Assembly (NCBI RefSeq): GCF_963583255.1
Contig: NC_084807.1
Coordinates: 26,108,381 to 26,172,380, forward strand
Direction of reading: 5' to 3'
From: Pyrus communis
Taxonomy: Eukaryota > Streptophyta > Magnoliopsida > Rosales > Rosaceae
DNA length: 64,000 bases
Made by a program: the position numbers and the translations under genes
Notes under the pieces: generated by a model
Told to the model about the DNA's origin: nothing
Seen by the model: only the letters and a program-made list of their open reading frames with translations
The model's database searches: none
Part shown: positions 22,605 through 32,240 of the stretch, one piece after another
How positions within the stretch are numbered: the first letter of the stretch is position 1
How the letters are laid out: each line of letters opens with the position of its first letter

Positions 22605-22770
22605 AAGCCGTCACTTAGTACTATGATCTAGTAGTATTACTTTCACTTGTAAGTGAAAGGTCTTATTTATTTGCTTCGATTCTTGTCAAAAACAAATTGA
22701 ACTCACTTTATTGTTAGTCTATTATGAGACTAAATCCACCATCCCCTAGTGTAGATAATATCGTTTGTTC
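22605..22770 (+). mobile_element. SINE-like repeat
   Basis: Contains 'agtagtattactttcacttg', then 'taagtgaaaggtctta' and 'gcttcgattcttgtc', resembling tRNA-type A and B box spacing. Related sequences occur at 35200-35400 and, reversed, at 51355-51470 and 57925-58045. Family assignment is inference. Confidence 0.35.
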
Positions 22771-22999
22771 AAAAATAAAAAATAATGTCACAAAGCCTGT
22801 TATTACAAGTATATTGGGCGAAATTTGACGAATTGAGTAGTATACTGATGCATTAAGGACTTTTTATTAGCGTTACAAACATAACGCTACAAAGACACGA
22901 ATAAAACATTTTAAGTCTCTTTATCCAATTTTATTAGTGGATTCCTACCAAATTTAGTTAAGTTATTCAAGCATTAGGAGCAAGTATATATGTAATTAT

Positions 23000-23797
23000 C
23001 TATCTCCAGAAACGTTGCCGGATGGCAGCGTGGTAAATTTCGTCTATCATCTTCGAAAACGACCTCGGTTCGACAACCGCCTTATTTTTTTCGTCCTTCT
23101 TCTCCGTCGAAAAAGCCATGGATAGCGACGATCCTTCCGCCCGTCGCAGAAAGGTAACATCCAGCACTTTCTCTCTCATCAAATTTCTTGTTCAATTCCA
23201 CCATAACTCCATCCAGACCTGAAATTCTTGCTCTTCTTCTTTCCAGCATGGGTTCATTCCCAAAGCCCAACCTCGCAAGAACCACGAACCAACTGCTCCC
23301 ACTCCGTAATTCTCATAATTTCACCCTCCAATTCCCATTTGATTTCATTTTTTGTCAAAGTTGATATCATTATTAGTTTTTCATTTGACATTTTTGAGCT
23401 GCGAATCGGTGCAGCGGCGTCGGCGGCGACGACGATGACGGTCAAGAAACTCGTCGGGCGCAGACTCTGCTGAGTGACTACAATGTAAGCTCTCTCAGCC
23501 TTCAGCTTTCAACTTTGTTTTCTTTCTTTATTGCTGTCCGTAATTTATTTATTTATTTATTTTTGCATTTTCTTGCTTAAACAATTTCTTGTTTTTAGTA
23601 CGTGAGTTATTAATTCATTTGTTATCTTTTTAATTATTGGGTTATTTTTTGTTTAAAATAAAAAATAAAGAGATTACCCGGCTTTTGGCTTTTGGCTTTT
23701 TTGAAAAGTTAAATAACTCTGGTGGCAATTTGGTCATAGGGGTGTGTTTGGTATGGTATTAAATTAGACAATCCATAATATGGAAATTTCCTCTTTT
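23000..23797. repeat. Duplicate of the RPC4 5' part (partner about 14490-15290)
   Basis: Direct-orientation copy covering about 120 bp of RPC4 upstream sequence, exons 1-3 and the first 290 bp of intron 3. Homology runs up to 'ttcctcttt' at about 23797, where it switches abruptly to the inverted copy of the anchor-protein gene. The final three RPC4 quarters (exons 4-9) are absent from the copy. Confidence 0.9.
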
Positions 23798-24480
23798 TAG
23801 AATTATGTCATAAGGGTATTTTGTTGTGCAGAGAATGGTGATCGCATTGTCATCTGATACAGCGGTTTGGGATGCTGTGATGAACAATGAGGTGGTGTGG
23901 GAGCTCCGGGAGTCTTCCTATGCAGGTTGGTGTGATATGAATTTCAGTAACGAGTATCAGTAATTGAATTTAGGGTTGTAATTATAACATTCTAACATTG
24001 CAATAAGATTCCACGAGTCTCATATTGTGTTCACGAGCGTCTTTTGTTATTCGTAGATGCCTCTTTTACGTGTTGTTTTCCTGGTGTTAGTTGCATCTGT
24101 TTCTTATGAATGTATGTTCATACGTGTTTCACAAGTTGGATGAATGTAGTCATGACTAATGCTGGTTTCGACGTGAATTTTTCATCATAGACGCAGATAA
24201 AGACAATAGCTCTGATAGTCCACAAGAGAATTCCGATGATAACAACGATGAAGCAACAAACATTGTGAAGTGGATCTTTCAAAACACTATGGCAAAAATC
24301 ATGGAAGCAATCCAGAAAATTACGAAGGTCATGGGCGATTTATTTCAACCTCCAAGCAGTGGAAATGTGAAAGCAGAAGCCAGCAATCGCTTTGTGGACA
24401 AGCTGAAAACATCGTTCATGCTCTCCGTTGTGGTCCTCTTGATTGTGGTGGTTATTCGAACCCACAAGGCTTCACCCTAA
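23118..24480 (+). CDS. Chimeric gene: RPC4 exons 1-3 fused to the anchor-protein last two exons
   Basis: Five exons, 23118-23153, 23247-23305, 23415-23484, 23832-23925 and 24197-24480, join into an open frame of 180 codons. Exons 1-3 (55 codons) are a copy of RPC4 exons 1-3, exons 4-5 an inverted copy of the last two exons of the gene at 18084-20054. RPC4 exon 3 ends in phase 0 and the captured exon starts in phase 0, so the frame runs through. All donors (GTAAC, GTAAT, GTAAG, GTTGG) and acceptors keep GT-AG. The product would have a basic N-terminus (SARRRK), an acidic stretch, the SSDTAVWDAVMNNEVVWELR block and the C-terminal hydrophobic anchor (SFMLSVVVLLIVVV). A lost stop adds two residues (SP). 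The RPC4 domain itself is missing, so Pol III function is unlikely. Expression is unproven; it could be an unexpressed pseudogene that still happens to be open. Confidence 0.65.
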
Positions 24481-24985
24481 ATCCGACGACATCACGTTGT
24501 ATATCCCCATTGGATGACTTGCTGGTGAAGTTTTCCAATCCTCTGCATTGTTGCATTGTTAGGCATTTTATGTTTCAAACCGTGCTTTGTTATGGTCTTC
24601 CAGTGCTGGTACATTTGCAGGTTGCCTGCAAATGGGGATTTATGGATACGATCTATGTTTTTTGTTTAAAGGGGGAGTCCAAGACAACAAGACCCCCCAC
24701 GTTGCAAGAGTCGGATGAGTAACTACACAACTTTACCCTTACTTTACCTATGATTTTTGGTTAATATTAGTAATTGCTTTTTTTCGAGATCAATTAATTT
24801 TTTTCATTACCACCCGAATCTTTTGGCAACAAGTAGAACCGAAAACACAACTCGAACGGTAATTACCAAATAGTTGAGGTCCAACTATGCAATTTTCACT
24901 TGAAAAGCCACGTACATCTCATCACTCTTTATCCGAGTTCTCCATTAGATTTCAATTGTTTAGAATATCGCTTCAGATTTTTTAG
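23798..24985. repeat. Inverted duplicate of 17.69-18.84 kb
   Basis: The plus strand here matches the minus strand of about 17690-18845: end of an intron, the last two exons and intron of the anchor-protein gene, its 3'UTR ('cttccagtgctggtacattt') and the downstream spacer ('aaaacacaactcgaa', 'tctttatccgagtt'). A small insertion and many substitutions show it is not recent. Confidence 0.88.
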
Positions 24986-25019
24986 GTGTCGTAATAGTTT
25001 TCTATTGATTTGTTAAAAA

Positions 25020-25285
25020 TAAAAGGTTTTTTTTTTTTTTTTTGTCAAAATAGTTCATGAGATTGACATAACTCTTTATTTTGATCTTTAACATTGAAAT
25101 CGGTGGAGGTAATCCCTGAGTTTGTCCACCATTAATCATTTTAGTCATTCTGTGAAAAATCTCCGTTAAATGAAAAAGCAAGTAGAGGGGTTGATTGACA
25201 AAATGACCCTCAATTTAATGGAGATTTTTTACGGAATGACCAAAATAACTGACAATTGACAAACTTGTCGATTTTCAATCTGAAG
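25020..25285. mobile_element. Palindromic MITE-like element
   Basis: Long imperfect inverted repeat: 'tttagtcattctgtgaaaaa' and 'tctccgttaaat' at about 25139-25170 pair with 'tttaatggagattttttacg' and 'gaatgaccaa' at about 25215-25245. A T-run lies at its left edge (25026-25041). It sits exactly where the 5' end of RPL15 copy 2 should be, so it probably displaced it. Superfamily not assigned. Confidence 0.5.
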
Positions 25286-25352
25286 GTTGTATTTGGTTAA
25301 TTAATGATGTTACTGGTTTTGGCTGATGAGAAAAACTAGGCAAAGTTAAGAA

Positions 25353-25512
25353 AATGGGTGCATTTTTGCTCACCACCTTATTTAGTACGTTTGATGAGTT
25401 TAAATTTTGAGATTTGTATCCATCCACAACACAGATCTTAAAATTTAAACTTGTTTAATGGTAATAAATGTGGTGAGCATCAACATCACTTGAGAGTGGC
25501 AAGCAAAAATAT
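25353..25512. mobile_element. MITE inserted in relic RPL15 intron 1
   Basis: Compared with the homologous empty site at about 21130 ('gttaagaaaacatatgaa'), about 160 bp are inserted after 'gttaagaaaa'. The insert has imperfect terminal inverted repeats (start 'tgggtgcatttttgctcacc', end reading inward 'aaatatttttgcttgcc') and an inner palindrome ('gagtttaaattttgagat' with 'atcttaaaatttaaact'). Flanks 'ttaagaaaa' and 'ctaacaaaa' look like a 9-bp target-site duplication with two changes. A relative lies at 30658-30885. Confidence 0.7.
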
Positions 25513-26599
25513 TTCCTAACAAAATATATGAATCTTGTGCTTTCCGTTGCATTTCTCCCCAACCCATGAAAGTGAAAAGTAAGATTTGAAGATGTTATTT
25601 TTGCTCGTTTTGTGTGGAATATTTTATTTTGTTTCCGGTTGCTTTAGTTTCGAATGTTTTAGTGTTTTAGTGTTTTAGTGTTTTGGTCCATGTATGGACT
25701 GATTTTGCTGGATATTGTTGTCGTTAGAAATATTTTATTTTCGTTTTTGGTCGAAGTCGTCGGAAATAATTAGAGTTTTTGCCCTCGATAATGTTACACT
25801 TAAAGACGCTTCAAACCTCATATATGCTTTTGAAAAGCACCATTCCTTTTTTTCAATAGAAGAAGGGTACCAAAACTATTTCACAGTCAATTATCAAACA
25901 AGTGTTTTTTTTTCTCCAATTACTCTTAAGTGTTTTGTTTAATTGAACTTATAAGATTGGTTAAGCGTTCTTGAGTATTTAGAGTATTCTTCTTCTGTAA
26001 TACAGACACAGTTATACGAAAAATCAAGAAATAGGATAGATGGTCCATTTTGTTGCATGTTAATGGTGGAAGATAACGGTATTCTTTATCCCCCAACTGC
26101 TCGGTTGGGAATTATACCCGATGTGCTTCAGACTTTTTGACTAAAGTTTACCTCTTTGCAGGCTATGTTGTTTACCGTGTGCGTGGGGTGGACGTAAGAG
26201 ACCAGTTTTTAAGGGTATTGTGTATAGTAAACCCTCAAACCAGGGCGTCACTCAATTGAAATAACAACGGAGCAAGCGCACGGTTGCAGAGTAGCTGGCT
26301 GGCCAGAAACTAATCGGTCTCAAGGTTCTTACTGGGTTAACGAGGTAATCACAACAAGCTGATTAACTTGATTGCATTCATATATTAATTATATACATGC
26401 TGTATTATCTTCTAATTTTAGGGTTTGTCGACAAAATTATGATGGCTTGTTGTGATATATGTGACGGGGGACATTGATCAGTCCCTAAACTGAACGGAGC
26501 AGGCAACCAATGCTTGTACATTTCAAATGTTAACATCGCATATCGATTAATCTTCACATCCTATCGTCTTCTGGAGCAGCCTTTACAGTTTGGGATAGG

Positions 26600-27720
26600 C
26601 CATGAGACCACATTTTCCATTTTATATATTTGTTTGGGCCCAAAATACTATTGTTGGGCCGAGCAGCAGGATGTGCTCGGCCCAAGGTGATGACAAATAC
26701 TATGGGCCGAATAATAAATCCTGGGCCAGATGGCAGGGTCGGCCAAATCCTATCCTAAGTAGTCCGGATAAACGGAAAAGGTCGAGGAAGTCCTGGTGCG
26801 ACCAGGATTCTCGACCGGCAAGGAATGGAGTCTCGAAAAGAAGGAAAATTCAGAATCCCAGTGGGAGTAGGTTTGTTCGAGTTAGAGTCGAAATGGGACA
26901 AGGACTCCCAATCCAAATCAGAATTGGTTTCAAGGAATGGGGTACTATAAATACAAGAAATCATGCAACGGAAAAGCCCTTCAAAATCAGCATACAAAGC
27001 CCTGCGCAAAACCTCTCAAACACCTTGAGATTTTCCCTTTTCTTTTCCTGCTGACACACATTCAGTTTGGATAAACAGCACTGTGGAAGCACCCGGCGAG
27101 CATCTTCAGTTTGGATAAACAGCACTGCTGCCGCAGAATCAGCCGACCGAGAAGCACCTTCAGTTTGGATAAACAGCACTGCGTCGAGGTCGACCGGTTA
27201 TCTATCTAAGTCTCGGCCGAGAAGGGTTTTCGAACCTTTGTTGGCAGAGGTCACCTTGCTAGCCTTTTCGGCATAGTTAGGTGTTACGAATTGCATTGCT
27301 CGGCGTACTGGACGCCGAGTTATTTTATGATTGGATACTCGCAAGTAAGTTTTAGGGTTCGGCATTCCGACGGCCGAACTACGTTTACCATCAAGACATA
27401 CATCACGTTTGAGTACCTGTGCCCATATAGCTTGGTCTCGATTCGACGTGCTTATACTCTTACGAATATAATCACAGTGACCGAATCGGGTTCCGACGAT
27501 TTGTGAACTCCGCAGAATTAGCAGCCTTGTCTTCAGGCTGTAGAACCCAGAGACCGAGAGTGTTCCTTCCTCGGTCGCAATCGCAAGATAGAGAAGTCCA
27601 CGACGCGCTCAACGCGACAACAAATTTTACTCCTCGGCCAAGCTCGGCCGACGAGTTGGCACGCCCTGCATTCAATCGAAGGACGTAGTTAGCTTGTTAG
27701 TTACTCGGCCTGCGCGCCAC
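26600..27720. mobile_element. LTR-retrotransposon-derived insertion
   Basis: GC-richer than its surroundings, with many 'ctcggcc' and 'gggccga' words, three near-identical 23-bp repeats, and 'gttggcacgccc' at 27655, a text typical of the segment just after the 5' LTR in some plant Gypsy elements. No gag or pol frame was recognised. It interrupts RPL15 copy 2 relative to copy 1, which supports an inserted origin. Exact ends and target-site duplication were not found. Confidence 0.45.
27059..27182. repeat. Three spaced 23-bp direct repeats
   Basis: 'ttcagtttggataaacagca' followed by 'ctg' occurs at about 27060, 27108 and 27160, roughly 48-52 bp apart, within the retrotransposon-derived block. 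Spacers between copies differ. Confidence 0.85.
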
Positions 27721-28400
27721 GTAGTTTTTTTAATTTTTAAAGTCAACAATATTAAATATAGAAAATTAGAAACTTAATGCGAGTGCTTGGTACCCTTGAC
27801 TTCTGAATGACATAAGTTAGGGTAATTGTTTAACCTAGAAAATTGTTTGCATTGAATTTGAGTTTTTGGACATGCACATATATAGTTTTGAGAACTGAGA
27901 AGTCTCTCGTTTATCACCATCAACCATTTGATGTTATATGATATCTTTTACTAAAGAATTTTGTGTATAATTGAAACACTGTCACGTGATGCTACTAATT
28001 CACGTGTTATTATATAAATGACCGACATAGTTGATATGTCACACTTCTAGAATATATTAATAATTTGAGTGAAATAGTAAAACATGGGGATGGCACATAT
28101 AAACAGAAAAATTACCCCTTTTAACTGTCTTCCTTGCAGGATTCAACATACAAATACTATGAGGGGCAATCTTGGTTGAAGCTGCCCACAATGCAATCCA
28201 CAACGACACAAGGACGTACGAACTGGATCTGCAATCGGTTCACAACCACAGGGGGCTTGTCGGACTCACTTCTGCTGGAAAGAAGTGCAGAGGCTTGAAT
28301 ATCAAGGGACACTTGCACCGCAAGGTACGACCGTCGAGGAGGGCAAATTGGAAACATGGTATCTCTTCCACGATTTCGTTGAATGTACTGACTTTGCTAG

Positions 28401-30657
28401 TTTATGTTTGGGTTTAGGCATTGGAAGAGAGAAGCTGTCGAGTTTTTCCATAGGTAAACTAGCTTTGGACTATGTATCATACGAATGCTTAAATAAGTTG
28501 GTTTTTGCCCCTTCTATAAGTTCCTTTTTATATATTTAACCAAAAAAACTGGCAGAAAAAAAAATATTTCGGTAATTGCTTTTGTGATTGATTCAATATT
28601 TAAGACATTTCTAAGCCGTTTGTGTGGAAGGCAAATGGTTTGGGCTCGAATGAATGAATCTGTTCACCAAAAAAAAAGAAAATACATAGAAGTTAAATTC
28701 CTTTTGTTTTTGTTCTTTTTGGTGGGTGGCTTTTGCTTTATTTCTTTTAGAATTATTTAAGAATGCCACGTCGTTATCGGATCAATTATTAAAAACTTGT
28801 TAAGTTAATGAGCTTGACACAGCACGATCTATTAAATAACGGATATGACACGAAAACAACACAAACACATCCATTTACCAAGTCTAGCTGTATCCCCCAT
28901 CCAAAAGGCAATCGTTCCTTCAGCTCCCCCAACATTGCCACACACACACAAAATGTCAAAAACCAAAACTTTTTTGCCGTTGACCAAAATTAACAAGAAA
29001 ATAAAACAAACCCCAAATCATGCAAAAATCTAACTGCAAATCAATCTGTCTATTAACACAACCGATAGAACAAGGTATAATGGAAATAATAGAAGTGAAC
29101 ATTTTAACTTTCAACTCAAATGAGCAGAAAGGTTATCTTACGCGTTTAATCATAATGAAAACTAAACGACTTAAATGCTTTTTTAGGTTAGTGGAATTAG
29201 GGCGGAAAGTGTGATGGGTAGGAGTGCATTGGGTTTAGAGTTCGAGATCCTCTAATAAGCCGAAAAACAAAATTGATCAAATTGCTAGTGTAGTTAGCTA
29301 GGTTGATGAGGTTGGAGCCTTAGCGAGACGAAAGAAGAAACTGTGATGATTCATAGGACTCCCACGGGTATATTGGTTGTCCTCCAATATCTCCACAAAT
29401 GACCAACAATGGTAATTATAAGCTTTGAAATCTTGGGCACAAAAGTGGTACAAAAAGAGAAAGATGAAACTTATGATTAAAATGTAGACTAGGGTTGCAG
29501 ACAAGTATCCAACAAAGACATATGAGTATAATCTTCCAAAAGGAAATGATGGTGGTTTTTGAGTTTTTCCTTGGGAGATTGAATTTCCTCCACAGTTTTC
29601 GTAGCATTTAGGAGAAATGTCAGGTAAACTAAATTTGCAAGCTAAATGATGTGTTATCAATAAGAAATAAATACGTTAATTAGCAACTAATAATAATCAA
29701 ATCATCAACTTTCATGTTTTTTAATTTACAAAATTTTGTTTATAAATTTAGTCTCCCGAACATTACCTTAGCACTTAGTCTTTAATTTTCTTTCAAAAGT
29801 ATGAAACAATGCATTTTAAAGAGAAGTGGGTGGGCCAACGAGGCTTGGTTGGGTTGAGAAAGATCATTCTCTTTACTAGAACAAGACCTAGATTCGAGTC
29901 CTGCTGTCGACAATCTTTCTTGGTGTGCAATGTATAAAAACCAAAAAATAAGTTAAAACTCTTTCTATAAGTCCTCCAATAGGCATTTGGTATTCAGAAT
30001 ACCCGCCCCTCTCCTAAACTTTTGTCAATAAAAAAGAGAAAAGCTGGGGTGGGGTGGGGTGGGGTGGGGGGATAAGAAACACTCTATGATCATTTTGTCC
30101 ATGAATAATATATACAAGACAGAAAATGTTATCGAACTCAACTATTTTTCTAATATTTTTCCTAACTATCTCACACAAGATGGAATATTATGCGCGGGAC
30201 TTTGGTGGAAAATTGAAACACTGTTAGCATTAAGATATATAACAGGTGTAAGAAAACATTAACAATATCTCTTTGACTGTATATTATATGTACTTATTAT
30301 ATCTTTGTGGCTGAATTACGAATGCAATTTTCGTTTGATCAACGAATTAAAAGATAGCTTTGAGATCACATTACAATGTGACTGAACTAGCGAAACATGC
30401 ATGTTCAGGTACATGTTTGATGTATGAAAATGAAGCGGATAGATAACCAGGAAGGCACATACTTCTGGATCAATGAATTTGGATGTGCCTTCATGTAAAG
30501 AAGACATAAAAACTAAAAAATATCAGGGCTTTTATCATCTCCTCTTGACCTAACAATGTAATTTGGGGCAGCTTCCCAATACCGTCCCCAACACTTTTCT
30601 ATCCCCTTGCTTTAGAAGGTCTTGTAAATCATTTCCTCGTCGATCTCATTTTTCTAG
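28401..30657. other. Intergenic
   Basis: AT-rich, no recognised gene. A minus-strand ORF at 29298-29660 (120 codons) has one strongly hydrophobic segment (LVYILIISFIFLFLYHF) but no known domain and no splice partner that I could find. A 'ggggtgggg' simple repeat lies at about 30048-30070. Confidence 0.4.
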
Positions 30658-30885
30658 GTGCATTTTTCTCACGTTTAAAGTGATTGGTAATGCTTATCAT
30701 CCTACTTATTAACATTAAGTGAATTTAAATATTGAGATTTATGTTTATTCATTACACAGATCTCAAAATTTAAACTCATCAAACAGTAATAAATAAAGTG
30801 GTGAGCATCACCGTCACTTGAGGATAGTAAGCATCACCATCACTTACGGATGGGAACAAAAATATCTCCCATTTTTCTACACATA
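30658..30885. mobile_element. MITE, relative of the 25.35-kb copy
   Basis: Shares 'ggtgcatttttctcacg' at the left, the inner palindrome ('cagatctcaaaatttaaact'), 'gtggtgagcatcac' and a right end 'aacaaaaatatctccc' with the element at 25353-25512. It contains an extra internal repeat ('agcatcaccatcactta'). Target-site duplication not clear. Confidence 0.55.
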
Positions 30886-32002
30886 CACTCAAAATAACTG
30901 GTGGTGCTCTCAATTGTCTCAACCTATCTTAATTTTTCAGCATCTTTTTCCTTCTAAACAAAACACCAAATGATAGAGCATGGCATGTAACTGCAATGAT
31001 TTTTTTTTTGTATGTTGTTCAAATTCACTTAGACCACAAGGATTCACCCACATATAAAGGTTTCAAATGGGTGATTATTACAAAAAGCTAATCGATCACA
31101 TGGATCGCTCTTAATTACCTTAACTTTCTAAATTAATCTTCCCAACAAGTTGTTTACAAGCTAAACGACAAAATTTTGCTCCTCTTACAACTAGTTAAAC
31201 CCTTTCCCCCTTTTATTAATGATATAACTTGCATTGGGGATCGAAGTCAATTGACCTTCCTTTGTATATTTTATGAATTCTTATAACAAAATGGTAAACC
31301 GTAGGCAAGTATGTTTATCTATTTTCTTATGACCGGATAACCCCCACACCAAAGGCAAGTATACTGTATTACTACTCCAAATTAGACTAAGAAAATGGTG
31401 ATTTAAATCTCGTAAGCAGTAAATTAAAGAAAAATGCTCTATCTACCAAGTTAATTCATCACTTACACATATAAAAGTTGGTAAGTTTTTTTTGGCTTCA
31501 TATACTATGTTAGTAAATATTACTCTATGTATCAGACCTCTAAATATATAGAGGATGTGGATAAGTTTACAAGATCAGAATTCCATGCATGTGTCTTGCT
31601 ACTTAGCACTAATTAAGGTGATATCCATCACAAGACGTCATTTAATTAGACACCAACGTGGAGAGTAAAATATAATTTTGGATAATGTGTTTGAAGCAGT
31701 TGTTAATTACTCCTATTCTTTTTCCCCCCTAAAAGATGAACCACTTTTGGGATTCATCATATGATTCTGCACAAGCATATTAACGATAAGCATAGGTTTG
31801 GGGCATCTCTATATATCTTGTTTCTAAGAATTTGGGAAAAGGTCAAGAGCTCATATTCAAAACATAAAACAACAACAATGAATATATAATGAAGTTTAAA
31901 CAAAAAACACTAATTAAGACGACGAATTGAGTTATTTTCCTTCAAATCAATAAAGTTGACTTGCCCATGAATCTTTTATGGTAGAACTTAAACTTTTTTT
32001 TT

Positions 32003-32240
32003 ATGGTATTAGAACATGTTAAACTATGTATGAAGCTCAACGGTCATATGTGCTCTACGTTACCCAATCCGTGTTGTCCACATAATTGGGTCGAAAAGTC
32101 GTCACACGTGAATGGGTGTGTGAGGATGTGAAGGTAAAAATGTCTCATATTAGTGAAAGAAAAAAAACTTTATAAAGGCTTGCAAGAGATTAGGCTATTT
32201 CCCCTATTATCAACTGATTCTACGATAGAGGCCCAACCTT
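32003..32240 (+). mobile_element. Possible decayed LTR/TRIM remnant
   Basis: 'tggtattagaaca' at about 32006 resembles the initiator-Met tRNA primer-binding site (TGGTATCAGAGC) of plant retroelements. About 130 bp later 'tgtctcatattagtgaaag' resembles a degraded TGTCCCACATCGG-type LTR start. No intact LTR pair was found. Confidence 0.35.

Larger units (their letters stand above)
25286..28400 (+). pseudogene. RPL15: 60S ribosomal protein L15 pseudogene, copy 2
   Basis: Begins in relic intron 1 (25290-25680, homologous to 21067-21295) without exon 1. After a large transposon-derived insertion the last intron resumes at about 27822 and ends at an intact acceptor (28137-28139). The last exon (28140 to about 28365) still reads as L15: DSTYKYYE, a frameshift, then LVEAAHNAIHNDTR, RGLTSAGKKCRGL-type text, KGHLHRKVRPSRRANWK. 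The core L15 C-terminal sequence is unmistakable, but the frameshift, substitutions and missing upstream exons make it nonfunctional. Confidence 0.8.

Noticed and set aside
29298..29660. 120-codon minus-strand ORF with a membrane-like segment
   Set aside because: No recognisable domain, no splice partners and AT-rich chance composition; described only as part of the intergenic region.
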